From Candidatus Rifleibacteriota bacterium (GTDB taxonomy: Bacteria; Riflebacteria; Ozemobacteria; Ozemobacterales; Ozemobacteraceae): 38,462 bases of DNA. Of the stretch, positions 1-8,190 are shown piece by piece. The notes beneath the pieces are model-generated. The model saw nothing but the letters and a program-made list of their open reading frames with translations, made no database searches and was not told where the DNA came from. The position numbers and the translations under genes were made by a program. Numbering within the stretch: position 1 is the first letter of the stretch; the number at the start of each line of letters is the position of its first letter. Location of the stretch: positions 1-38,462 of the forward strand of contig JAKQQP010000324.1 in the NCBI GenBank assembly GCA_029564115.1. The letters are read 5' to 3'.

Positions 1-1184
1 CTGAGGTAACAGGCCGGATCTGGCATCCAGGGGTCATTGTAGACGCGAAATGCTCTGACACGCATAGCGCCGCCACACATTTTCAGGAATCTGCAGGTTG
101 CGCATTTGCCCTTCAAAAGAGGCAGGCGGTTTTTTAGACCGGCCATCAGTTCATCTGATGTGTCAAGCCAGATATCAGAAAACTTGCGCTCGCGAACATT
201 GCCGAAAGTTTTGTCCTGCCAGAATTGATCAGGGTGAACGTCGCCAACCCAGTCGATATCGCCGATGCTGACGCCGGTAGAATAGGCACCACCACCGTTC
301 CATTCGAGAAGCTTGCGCATTTCTTCGGCTTTTTCCGGGTTTTCCTGCAGCAGCTTGAGATATATATAGGGGCCATCCACATGGTTGTCGACAGTCAGAA
401 TGTCGAGATCTACCCCGGCTTCGATTGCTGCCCGCGTTCGCCTGCAGATGATGTCGAGCGCCTGCCGCGTCTCTTCGTGGGTCAAATCGTCTTCGCTCTT
501 GCCCCGACCAGAATAAACCAGATGATAAAAGCAGGCCCGCGGGATTTTTTCTTCGAGCAGAAAATCAAAAATCTGGTCGAGATCACGCACGTTCTGGCGG
601 GTTAAGGTAAGCCTGAGACCGACCCGCTGCCCGACGCCAAGGCAGTTTCTGAAGCCATCCATCGCTTTGCCGAAAGCGCCGCTCACGCCCCTGAAATGAT
701 CATTGGTCGCGCCGATGCCGTCGAGCGAAATGCCGGCGTAAATAAAGCCGATGTCTTTGATTTTTTGCGCCACTTCAGGCGTGATAAGGGTTCCGTTGGT
801 TGACAGAACCGGCCTTAGACCTGATTTGACTGCGTAGGCAGCAAGATCAAAAACATCTGGCCGCATCAGAGGTTCGCCACCGCTGAACAACAGCGCTGGA
901 ATCTTGAAGTCTGCCAGATCGTCGATCAGAGCCTGCCCCTCGGCAAAACTCAATTCATCTGGTGCGGTGTTGCAGTCAGAGTTTGTGTAGCAGTGAATGC
1001 ATTTGAGGTTGCAGCGTTTCGAGATGTTCCAGACCACTACGGGTCGACGTTCAGCGGCTGATCTGGCGGTCTGATGTCCTTTGAAATGATGGGAATGACT
1101 TACCTGCCCTGTGTGCTGATGCCCGTAACGCAGCGGATCGCCGGTTGTCGAGTGGCTGGCGTATATTTTGCTGATATTGATCAT
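1..1184 (-). CDS. ahbC: AhbC-like radical SAM haem-biosynthesis protein (partial, 3' end off the window)
   Basis: Radical SAM/SPASM-type enzyme, most likely 12,18-didecarboxysirohaem deacetylase (AhbC, formerly NirJ2), which makes Fe-coproporphyrin III in the sirohaem-dependent haem route. The reading frame is open from an ATG at 1184 to the window edge (about 394 codons, no stop). Cys58, Cys62 and Cys65 form the CxxxCxxC motif in the context WNISKRCNLKCIHCY. A second cysteine cluster near residues 361-370 (CATCRFLKMC), followed by DPWMPDPACY, fits the auxiliary cluster of AhbC/NirJ. The N-terminus MINISKIYA...DPLRYG resembles AhbC more than AhbD or NirJ. It lies 50 bp downstream of the HemC-CobA-HemD gene on the same strand, so it is probably the next gene in that operon. 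The family call is firm; AhbC against AhbD/NirJ is inference from remembered family features. Confidence 0.8.
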   Translation of the reverse strand, partial: MINISKIYASHSTTGDPLRYGHQHTGQVSHSHHFKGHQTARSAAERRPVVVWNISKRCNLKCIHCYTNSDCNTAPDELSFAEGQALIDDLADFKIPALLFSGGEPLMRPDVFDLAAYAVKSGLRPVLSTNGTLITPEVAQKIKDIGFIYAGISLDGIGATNDHFRGVSGAFGKAMDGFRNCLGVGQRVGLRLTLTRQNVRDLDQIFDFLLEEKIPRACFYHLVYSGRGKSEDDLTHEETRQALDIICRRTRAAIEAGVDLDILTVDNHVDGPYIYLKLLQENPEKAEEMRKLLEWNGGGAYSTGVSIGDIDWVGDVHPDQFWQDKTFGNVRERKFSDIWLDTSDELMAGLKNRLPLLKGKCATCRFLKMCGGAMRVRAFRVYNDPWMPDPACYL

Positions 1185-1234
1185 CGTTGCTGTTCCTGCC
1201 TGATTTTATGTTTAAATAATTGCAAGGCTGAGAA

Positions 1235-3679
1235 TCAGAGGCTTGCGGCGAAATATTCGCGCATTGCTCTGATCAGCCCGGGAATTGTAAACTCAGCCGC
1301 TTCTACTTTAATATTGAACCCCAGCTTGCGAGAGGTTTCGGCCGTGATGGGGCCGATGACCGCAGCCGGGATCGTGCCCATGTCGACATCACTGTCTTCG
1401 AGAAGCGCAGCCAGGCCTTCGGCGGTAGACGAGCTGGTGAAGGTTACGAGATCGATGTCGCCTTCTTTGATGGCTGCAACTATTTCGCTGTTATCGGGCT
1501 TGTCGAAGTCTGTGTGATAGAGCGGTATTACTTCAACCCTGTGCCCGAATTTTTCGAGTGCCTGCGGCAGAACTTCGCGAGCTTTTTCGGCCCGCAGAAT
1601 AGCGACGCCGGCCGGTGCCAGCTTCTCGAAATATGGAAACAGGGCTTCGGCAACGTAAGTTTCTGGAACAAAGTCAGGGTAGATACCCCGCTCAGAAAAT
1701 GCCGCCGCGGTTGCCGGGCCAATGCAGATTATTTTTTTGCCCCCGAGAAATCTGAGATCGAGTTTTAGTTCTTTAAGAGCTTCGATAAAGCCGGTAACGC
1801 CGTTTACCGAAGTGAACACCAGGTGCTCGAAGCTGTCGGCCCGGCTGATAAAATCTTGAAAGGCATCACTGCTGCAATGCTGCACGATCTTTATGGTCGG
1901 GCATTCGATTACCTGGGCGCCAAGCTTCTGCAGTTCGGCCACAAGTTCGCTGGCCTGTGTTCTGGAACGGGTCACGGCAATTTTTCTGCCGAACAGCGGT
2001 CGCTGCTCGAACCAGCTCAACTGTTCGCGCAAAGCCACTACTTCACCGACTACGGTGACGGCTGGTGGTTTCATGCCTGCTGCGGTTGCCACTTCGGGCA
2101 TGGTTGCCAGAGTGCCGGTAATAGTTCGCTGAATGGGCAGAGTTGCGTTTTGAATCATTGCTACGGGGGTTTGCGGCTCTCGCCCTGCGGCAATCAAGTT
2201 TTTGCATATTTCCGGAAGATTCTTGACGCCCATAAGAAAAACGACAGTGCCAATGCCTGCCAGAGACCGCCAGTCGATATCGCTGCCTTCTTTTTCGGCC
2301 TCATGCCCGGTAACTATGGCCAGTGAGGCGGTAAAGCCTCTCTGGGTTATGGGAATGCCGGCGTAGCACGGCGCCGAAATTGCCGAAGTAACCCCTGGAA
2401 CAACCTCTACGGCATGGCCACGTTCTTTTACATAAAGCATTTCTTCGCCACCCCGGCCAAAAACAAAGGGGTCGCCGCCCTTCAATCTGACGACAAGTTT
2501 GTTTTCGGCGGCTTTTTCGGCCAGCAGAGCGTTGATGTCATCCTGGGTCACTTTGTGGTTGCCGGCAAACTTGCCGACGTCATAAAGCTCACAGCCTGGC
2601 TTTGTCTGCGTCAGGAACGCAGCGGTGCCCAGCTGGTCATAGACCAGTACATCTGCTTTTTTGACCAGTTCAAGGCCGCGCACGGTTATCAGACCGGGAT
2701 CGCCGGGTCCGGCTCCTACAAGAAAAACTTTTGCGTCAGAGTTGTTGGGTGATATTGGCGCGGGCGCTGCGACTGGAATAAATTTTTGCCCCCCGGCGGC
2801 GATTATTTCTGCGGCAGCCTGTTGTCCCAGTTCGCCGGCTTTTTCCACACTGCCGCTGTGCAGTTTGCGCAAAAAACTGTGGCCGTCAGGGGTACCGATG
2901 AAGCTGTGCAGTTTGATCAGGTTGCCTTCGATTTCGGCATGAACAGCCATTGGGGTTTGGCAGCCGCCCTGCAGTTTTTGTAAAAAAGCGCGTTCGGCGC
3001 TTGCTCTTGCGGCTGAACCGGCGTCGTGAAAACTGGCCAGCACGGGTCTCAAGTCTGCAAGGTCTGCACAACGACATTCTACTGCTAGAAGACCCTGCCC
3101 GGCCGGCGGTGTCATCTGGGCGATCGAAAAGTATTCGTTAATCTGGTCCTGCCAGCCGAATCGGCAAAATCCGGCTGCTGCCAGAATCATGGCATCGACT
3201 TCGCCGTTTTGTAGCTTCTGCAGGCGGGTGTCAAGGTTGCCGCGAAAATCGGAAAAGTGCAGATCCTGGCGCATCAAACTGAGCTGGGCGCGTCGCCGCA
3301 GGCTTGAAGTGCCGATAATGGCGCCGGCTGGCAGATCGCTGAAAGTCTTGAATTTTTTTGAGAGGAAGCAGTCGCGCGGGTCTTCTGGGCAGCCGAAAGC
3401 CGCCAGGCATAGCCCGTTAGAAATGGCGTGCGGCACGTCTTTCAGGCTGTGAACTGCGATGTCGATGCGGTGGTCGAGCAGTGCCTGCTCTATTTCTTTG
3501 ATGAACAGACCCTGACCACCTACTTTGAACAGAGGCAGGCCGGTAACCTGGTCGCCGAGGGTTTTGATGACAACTTCTTCGAATTCGATGTCAGGTCGAG
3601 CTGTCTTGAGAATATTGATCACATGGCGGGTCTGCTGCAGAGCCAGTTTGCTGCCGCGGGTGCCGTATCTTATCTTCAT
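1235..3679 (-). CDS. Trifunctional HemC-CobA-HemD fusion (hydroxymethylbilane synthase / uroporphyrinogen-III methyltransferase / uroporphyrinogen-III synthase)
   Basis: One 814-residue chain carries three consecutive tetrapyrrole enzymes. Residues 1-310 are porphobilinogen deaminase: it starts MKIRYGTRGSKLAL, and Cys240 in LQGGCQTP is the dipyrromethane cofactor attachment site. Residues about 317-555 are SUMT: VGAGPGDPGLIT, then KGGDPFVFGRGGEE and VPGVTSA. Residues about 563-814 are HemD, starting GRKIAVTRSR. Together they turn porphobilinogen into uroporphyrinogen III and precorrin-2. I chose the ATG at 3679 because it overlaps the hemA stop as ATGA; an in-frame ATG at 3700 is also possible. 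CobA-HemD fusions are known in anaerobes; adding HemC at the front is less usual. All three domains look intact, and the frame is continuous without internal stops. Confidence 0.95.
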   Translation of the reverse strand: MKIRYGTRGSKLALQQTRHVINILKTARPDIEFEEVVIKTLGDQVTGLPLFKVGGQGLFIKEIEQALLDHRIDIAVHSLKDVPHAISNGLCLAAFGCPEDPRDCFLSKKFKTFSDLPAGAIIGTSSLRRRAQLSLMRQDLHFSDFRGNLDTRLQKLQNGEVDAMILAAAGFCRFGWQDQINEYFSIAQMTPPAGQGLLAVECRCADLADLRPVLASFHDAGSAARASAERAFLQKLQGGCQTPMAVHAEIEGNLIKLHSFIGTPDGHSFLRKLHSGSVEKAGELGQQAAAEIIAAGGQKFIPVAAPAPISPNNSDAKVFLVGAGPGDPGLITVRGLELVKKADVLVYDQLGTAAFLTQTKPGCELYDVGKFAGNHKVTQDDINALLAEKAAENKLVVRLKGGDPFVFGRGGEEMLYVKERGHAVEVVPGVTSAISAPCYAGIPITQRGFTASLAIVTGHEAEKEGSDIDWRSLAGIGTVVFLMGVKNLPEICKNLIAAGREPQTPVAMIQNATLPIQRTITGTLATMPEVATAAGMKPPAVTVVGEVVALREQLSWFEQRPLFGRKIAVTRSRTQASELVAELQKLGAQVIECPTIKIVQHCSSDAFQDFISRADSFEHLVFTSVNGVTGFIEALKELKLDLRFLGGKKIICIGPATAAAFSERGIYPDFVPETYVAEALFPYFEKLAPAGVAILRAEKAREVLPQALEKFGHRVEVIPLYHTDFDKPDNSEIVAAIKEGDIDLVTFTSSSTAEGLAALLEDSDVDMGTIPAAVIGPITAETSRKLGFNIKVEAAEFTIPGLIRAMREYFAASL

Positions 3680-4977
3680 GCTGTTTCTCGCTTTCTGCAT
3701 GTTTCTGGAACACTGAAAACAGGGGCCTCAGGCAGACAATCAGTCGGCAGTCCCAATACTTCGCACATCATTTTCAGCTGTTCCATGTCTGCCGAACCCT
3801 GGTTTTTCAGGGCCACTATCTGGTTGTGAAGCCATTTTGCCATAAGAGAGCGGCTGCACTGGTCAAAGGCAAGTCGCATTTCATCGCTGAGCTCCGGGTG
3901 CTGGGCGACGAATTTTTCGAATTCTGCCTGACGCATGCTTTCGGCCTGTTCTCTAAGTCTGCGTATCAACGGAACAACCGTGTAAATTTGTGCTGACTCC
4001 TGAAATTGCGAAGCTTCATAACGGACGATAGCACCGGCTTTTTCAGCCTCGCTTTTGCGTTGCGACAGGTTTTCGTTGACTACGTTCTGCAGGTCATCGA
4101 CGTCGTAAAGAAAAATATTGGCGATGGTCTGACATTCGGGGTCGAAATCTCGGGGTACAGCTATGTCTATTACGAACAGGGGGCGAGCGCTGCGTTTTTG
4201 CATCACTTTTTCCATCTGATCGCGTTCTATTATGGTGCCTGGAGCTGCGGTTGAAGATATGACGATATCGCACGAGCAGAGCAGTTCGTCGATATGCTCG
4301 AAACTGCGGGCCTGGCCGTCGAACTTTTCGGCGAGTTCAATGGCGGCACTTTCGGTGCGATTAATGAAATACATTTTTTTGACGCCGTTGTCGCGCAGGT
4401 GAACCGCCACCAGCCCGGCCATTTCACCGGCGCCGATAATCAGAGCTTTTGAATGCTTCAGGGGGCCGAATATGCTTTTGGCCAGATCTACAGCTGCTGA
4501 AGCAATCGATACCCGGTTTTCCGAGATTCCGGTTTCGCTGCGCACTTTTTTGCCGACTTCAAGAGCCTTCTGAAAGAGTTTATGCAGACGTTTGCCAACA
4601 TAACCCTCGCTGGTGGCATGTTTGTATGATTCTTTGATCTGGTGGAGAATCTGATTCTCCCCAATAATCATCGAATCAAGGCCTGCGGCAACTGAAAAAA
4701 GATGCTTGACTGCGTGGGCTTCGTTATGTTCGTAAAAATGTGTCGCAAAATTGGCGAAATTAATGTTGTTGGCTGCCAGTAGAGCGCTGAAACTTTTTTT
4801 TGCCTCATTTACACCGCCAGAATAGTAAACTTCTACTCGGTTGCAGGTGTATACCGGTACGGCTTCGAGATTGCAGGCATCGACATCCGGAATCCGTACT
4901 TCACAGATGCGGGCGAGTTTTTCGCGAACTGCTACCGGGGCTGATTTGTGGTTTAGACCAAAAACTGTCAGAGGCAT
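3676..4977 (-). CDS. hemA: Glutamyl-tRNA reductase
   Basis: NADPH-dependent reduction of glutamyl-tRNA to glutamate-1-semialdehyde, the first committed step of the C5 tetrapyrrole pathway. The 433-residue length is normal for the family. The N-terminus MPLTVFGLNHKSAPVAVREK is typical. Cys45 in YTCNRVEVYY is the catalytic cysteine, and GAGEMAGL near residue 180 is the nucleotide-binding loop. The C-terminal dimerisation helix is present. The start overlaps the precorrin-2 dehydrogenase gene by 10 bp and the stop overlaps the HemC fusion start by 4 bp, so translation is probably coupled. Next to a HemX-like protein, this recalls the hemAXCDBL order of Bacillus, where HemX lowers HemA levels; whether that control works here is unknown. 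Confidence 0.97.
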   Translation of the reverse strand: MPLTVFGLNHKSAPVAVREKLARICEVRIPDVDACNLEAVPVYTCNRVEVYYSGGVNEAKKSFSALLAANNINFANFATHFYEHNEAHAVKHLFSVAAGLDSMIIGENQILHQIKESYKHATSEGYVGKRLHKLFQKALEVGKKVRSETGISENRVSIASAAVDLAKSIFGPLKHSKALIIGAGEMAGLVAVHLRDNGVKKMYFINRTESAAIELAEKFDGQARSFEHIDELLCSCDIVISSTAAPGTIIERDQMEKVMQKRSARPLFVIDIAVPRDFDPECQTIANIFLYDVDDLQNVVNENLSQRKSEAEKAGAIVRYEASQFQESAQIYTVVPLIRRLREQAESMRQAEFEKFVAQHPELSDEMRLAFDQCSRSLMAKWLHNQIVALKNQGSADMEQLKMMCEVLGLPTDCLPEAPVFSVPETCRKRETA

Positions 4978-5582
4978 GCCAGAATCTCCTGGCGCAGATT
5001 GTCACTGTTTTCGTCGCGCAGCCGTGCAAGCGTTTCTTCGTTGACCCAGCTGGCAATGAATTCGTTATGTGAACCCTGCAGCAGCTTTGATGCTTTTATG
5101 GCCGGGCGAAGTTCGGCAAGCAACCTTGAAAGCTCTATCAACTCGGGTGTCAAGAGCTGCTCTATTTTCTTCTGCAGATGCTTCGAGATCGCCGGAACTC
5201 CCCCCGAAGTAACAGCGCCGATGATTTCGCCTGCATTGATCAGGCTGCCGTTGATAAAACTGCTTTCTTCGAAAGAATCGCAGCGGTTGAACAACAGATT
5301 CAGACTGCGGCAGCGCTCTGCCATCTCTGCGTTGAACTGGCTGTCGTTGCTGGCTATGAGAGTCAGAAGAAAATTTGAAGATATATCTTCGGCGCCGGCT
5401 TTTCGTAGCAACTGTGTTGAATTGGGCAGACCAGCGAATTCGGGCAGTATTTCGGGGGCGATGATCGTCAGATGTGCGCCTGCTTCACTGAACTGGCGGG
5501 CCCGGCGCAGAGCGACGCGGCCGCCGCCTATTACCAGGACTTTTCGGCCTTTTAAGTCGATGAATAGAGGCATGTATTTCAT
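4968..5582 (-). CDS. Precorrin-2 dehydrogenase / sirohydrochlorin ferrochelatase-like (Met8p/CysG N-terminal family)
   Basis: NAD-dependent oxidation of precorrin-2 to sirohydrochlorin, possibly also iron insertion to give sirohaem. The 204-residue protein has the Rossmann loop VIGGGRVALRRA near residue 17, the NRCD segment that carries the catalytic Asp in CysG/Met8p, and the TSGGVPAISKHL stretch typical of the family, followed by a helical dimerisation/chelatase domain. Its ATG overlaps the stop of the HemX-like gene as ATGA, and its 3' end overlaps hemA by 10 bp. Its place between HemX and HemA, with SUMT in the downstream fusion, supports a role in sirohaem synthesis. Whether it also chelates iron (Met8p-like) or only dehydrogenates (SirC-like) cannot be told from sequence alone. 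Confidence 0.92.
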   Translation of the reverse strand: MKYMPLFIDLKGRKVLVIGGGRVALRRARQFSEAGAHLTIIAPEILPEFAGLPNSTQLLRKAGAEDISSNFLLTLIASNDSQFNAEMAERCRSLNLLFNRCDSFEESSFINGSLINAGEIIGAVTSGGVPAISKHLQKKIEQLLTPELIELSRLLAELRPAIKASKLLQGSHNEFIASWVNEETLARLRDENSDNLRQEILACL

Positions 5583-6394
5583 TTTTTGCTCTCCTCACCT
5601 GCTTGTAAAAGGGGCTTCCAGTGTTCGCTGTTATCAGGGAGCGTGACAAGGCCTGCCGATAGGAAAAAGCCGATGATTGCCAGCCCTGCCAGTCGGGTTC
5701 CGGTTAGTTTGAGGGGGCTGCGTGCCACGATTATGAAAAAATAAAACGCGAGCAGAGCCAGGGCAAAAATATGTTTTGTGCCCGGCGCAAAATTGGCGAA
5801 GTGACTGTAGTTGCCGTAGAGGCCGGTGGCAAGACCTGCTGTGAAGATAGCGGTGCCAGAGACTATCAGTTTAAAGGTCAGGTCGTCGAGTCTGGTCAGA
5901 GGCGGAAAAAAGAATACGGCCCGCAGTCGGTTTTTGCGTTTGAGCCGGCGTACCACATAAAAATATGTGACTGACGAAACTGCCGCGATAAAGAAAAAGC
6001 ATTCGCCCAGAATCGACAACAGCAGATGAATCGCGAACCAGCGCTGGTTGAAGTGGTCGCCTGCCAGCACTCCGTCAGTAAAAGTCGAACAGAACAGCAA
6101 TACAATACTGGCCGGCAGACTGAAAATGCTGAAATAAGTTTCTTTCAGCCCGTGTTCGGTTATCGCCGTGCAGATGCCCAGGCTGAGAGCGCCGGCAACG
6201 AACAGAGCCTGATACTGCAGATGCAGGTCGCTGTGCGAAAAGGCCTGGATCGCGAGAAGGGTATTGCAGCTCAGGCCAAGCATCAGTGAAAAGTTCGAAT
6301 GATGACGAAAAGAACGACCGGCAACCTTCTCTTTTACGCGAAAAAAGGTTGCCAGAGCATAACCAGCCAGTGTTGCAAACAAAAGAACCTGCAT
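5579..6394 (-). CDS. HemX/CcsA-like integral membrane protein
   Basis: Polytopic protein of about 271 residues with roughly eight hydrophobic helices. The mid-protein segment HFNQRWFAIHLLLSILGECFF with VTYFYVVRRLKRK, then FPPLTRLDDLTFKLI, matches the HemX/CcsA cytochrome c assembly family. In Bacillus, HemX sits between hemA and hemC and negatively affects HemA; CcsA proteins handle haem for cytochrome c. The tryptophan-rich WWD haem-handling loop of true CcsA is not seen: where it would be expected the chain reads FANFAPGTKHIF. This favours a HemX-type role over haem delivery. The ATG at 6394 is preferred; an upstream TTG at 6433 would add 13 residues. It is the first gene of the haem operon. 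Confidence 0.8.
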   Translation of the reverse strand: MQVLLFATLAGYALATFFRVKEKVAGRSFRHHSNFSLMLGLSCNTLLAIQAFSHSDLHLQYQALFVAGALSLGICTAITEHGLKETYFSIFSLPASIVLLFCSTFTDGVLAGDHFNQRWFAIHLLLSILGECFFFIAAVSSVTYFYVVRRLKRKNRLRAVFFFPPLTRLDDLTFKLIVSGTAIFTAGLATGLYGNYSHFANFAPGTKHIFALALLAFYFFIIVARSPLKLTGTRLAGLAIIGFFLSAGLVTLPDNSEHWKPLLQAGEESKK

Positions 6395-6477
6395 CTTGCA
6401 CACGATGTTATCACACCAGTCCACAAAGTACAATAACTAGTGCTTAGTGGATAGAAGGCAGGGCCGGTGGCCGATAA

Positions 6478-6550
6478 CTGTCACTGCGAGCGTAAGCGAA
6501 GCAGTCACACGAATGAACGGCCAGATTGCTTCGCTTCGCTCGCAATGACA
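6478..6550. repeat. Palindromic REP/MITE-like repeat, copy 1
   Basis: The left arm CTGTCACTGCGAGCG...GAAGCAGTC and the right arm GATTGCTTCGCTTCGCTCGC...AATGACA are imperfect inverted complements. The same GTCATTGCGAG...AAGCAATC core recurs at 18306-18415 and 22361-22487. It would fold into a long hairpin. No coding capacity is visible. Confidence 0.85.
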
Positions 6551-6707
6551 TATATTCGACTATTTTCGTTGTCAGCCATGCACTGCATGAAGGTTGTCGT
6601 AATCGTGGTCGAATAGCGGATTTGCTCACAAACACGACAATGAACAATATATAATGACGCTTTATAGTGCTTGCGATGAGATTTTTGGCGCGCAATGATA
6701 TTTTTGG

Positions 6708-6744
6708 GTCATTGCGAAGGGTGCAGCCCTGAAGCAATCTCGCG
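6708..6744. repeat. Half copy of the palindromic repeat
   Basis: GTCATTGCGAAGG, then GTGCAGCCCT, then GAAGCAATCTCGCG carries one arm of the same family. It abuts the stop codon (6745-6747) of the multihaem cytochrome gene and may fold as the 3' end of its transcript. Confidence 0.65.
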
Positions 6745-8190
6745 CTATTCGAATTTGAAGCGGTGGTCGTGAACTGACAGTCGACCATTCAGGTGACGGG
6801 GGGGCTGGTGGCAGACGATGCAGTTGGTGCCGGGCGATTCGGGAGGATGATCTTTCTGGTCGGTGTGGCAGGTGAGGCAATACTGATCTTGAGTCAGGTA
6901 GAGTGAATCATTTTCGGTTTTTATATTGCGAAAATTCTGGCAGTAATCGCAGGTCAGCCCGGTTGCCAGAAAATAGCGTGATTTTAAAAATTCCCACTGG
7001 CGTTTGCGGTCTTCGTAAGTTTCGTCGCCATGAAAATTTTCTGGCGACTGGCCTGGTTTGGGTGTCAGGCCCGAGAAAAAATCCTGCAGGTCATCACCGG
7101 GCCGGTAACCGACCGGAAAATTATACTGGCCGCTGTTGTCGATACCGGAAGTATGGCATGAAGTACAGATCATTTCCTGACGTTCAGGGGTCATGCTTTT
7201 CAGCGAGGTTATATATTCGGGTGAGCGTGTTCGTATATGATTCAGGCCCGGCCCGTGGCAGGCTTCACAACCGACACCGGCTTCGGCAAAACTGTCATTT
7301 TCGGCAGAAAAGCCGGTGGTATGGCAACCGGCACACTGTTTGAGCCAGTAGCGCGAGCGCCAGCCATAATCGTTGACTGGCAGCCATTCTTTTTTGGTTA
7401 TATCCCAGATTTTGGGCAGAACCACAAGCGAGCCGCTGGCTTCAGCCACAAAGCGATGAACGTAATGAGAACCCAGAACCCAGGCTATTTTTTCGCGGGG
7501 AACGCCGAGATCTTCGACAGGAATTTCCTTCTGGTTTTCGAGATTGCGGAACTTTCTGGTCATGCGGGCGTGAGGGCTTATTTTCCACTGGTCGTAAATT
7601 TCAAGGTGACATTCTTTGCATGATTCAGAGCCGGCAAAATTGCGGTTGTCGAATGCTTTGGGGCTGTGCATGCTGCCGAAGAAGACTTCCGTTCCTGATG
7701 AATGACATTTGGCGCAGAGCTGTCCTTCGTTGTTCGGGTGATTCAACAGGTAAGTGCTGAAATTATCGTCGTAACTCGGACTTATGGCCAGAGGCGCCCA
7801 GGGTTGCGAAGCAACCGGTGCAGCATGCGGCGAATGACAGGTCAGACAGCTCATAAATTCGCCTTCTTCGAGAGGCAGCTCTTTCGTTGCGGTTACTTTG
7901 ATTCCGGTCGGGTGCACATTCATTGCCGCCATGCTGTGGCAGCTGACACACCATTGCCCGGCACCTTTCTTGAGACGCGGGTCGACGCGGGTTTCGGCCG
8001 TCGATTTTTCCTGTCTGGTGTTGGGGGGCATATAATGGCAGGTGAAACAGCCCGCCTCCTGGGCGAGCTTTTGATGATCGTTGGCCATGATCGGCGCCTG
8101 ATTGAACCCTGTCAGAAAAAGCGCCGCCGTCAGAATTTTTGCGAGGCCGTGCTGCAGTGTGTTCGAAACTTTTGCTTGCTGATTTTTCAT
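6745..8190 (-). CDS. Multihaem c-type cytochrome (ten CXXCH motifs plus one CXXCQ)
   Basis: Exported electron-transfer protein of 481 residues. A Sec signal peptide ends near the ANDHQ at residues 36-40. Covalent haem motifs CXXCH begin at residues 48, 81, 115, 159, 191, 286, 308, 342, 438 and 457. An eleventh site at 414 reads CDYCQ, lacking the axial histidine. The stretch CKECHLEIYDQWKISPHA resembles cytochrome c554-type multihaem proteins. Its start overlaps the stop of the HAMP gene (ATGA), and it is the last gene of an operon with two TlpA thioredoxins and a PpiC isomerase, consistent with helpers for its folding and haem attachment. The electron donor, acceptor or any catalytic role cannot be read from the sequence; octahaem or decahaem reductases are an alternative. 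Confidence 0.92.
   Translation of the reverse strand: MKNQQAKVSNTLQHGLAKILTAALFLTGFNQAPIMANDHQKLAQEAGCFTCHYMPPNTRQEKSTAETRVDPRLKKGAGQWCVSCHSMAAMNVHPTGIKVTATKELPLEEGEFMSCLTCHSPHAAPVASQPWAPLAISPSYDDNFSTYLLNHPNNEGQLCAKCHSSGTEVFFGSMHSPKAFDNRNFAGSESCKECHLEIYDQWKISPHARMTRKFRNLENQKEIPVEDLGVPREKIAWVLGSHYVHRFVAEASGSLVVLPKIWDITKKEWLPVNDYGWRSRYWLKQCAGCHTTGFSAENDSFAEAGVGCEACHGPGLNHIRTRSPEYITSLKSMTPERQEMICTSCHTSGIDNSGQYNFPVGYRPGDDLQDFFSGLTPKPGQSPENFHGDETYEDRKRQWEFLKSRYFLATGLTCDYCQNFRNIKTENDSLYLTQDQYCLTCHTDQKDHPPESPGTNCIVCHQPPRHLNGRLSVHDHRFKFE

Larger units (their letters stand above)
6395..6744. other. Intergenic region with repeat elements between the haem and cytochrome operons
   Basis: About 350 bp with no convincing gene. 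It holds one full palindromic repeat (6478-6550) and a half copy (6708-6744) that ends right against the stop codon of the cytochrome gene. A weak promoter-like pair (TTGTAC, 17 bp, TAACAT) lies just before the HemX start on the minus strand, but it would leave almost no leader, so I do not call it. Short reading frames here are made of the repeat itself. Confidence 0.6.

Noticed and set aside
1823..2326. Long plus-strand frames across the haem fusion gene
   Set aside because: They are shadows of a clearly conserved minus-strand gene and match no family.
6395..6433. TTG start adding 13 residues to the HemX-like protein
   Set aside because: No ribosome site, and the ATG at 6394 leads directly into the first membrane helix.
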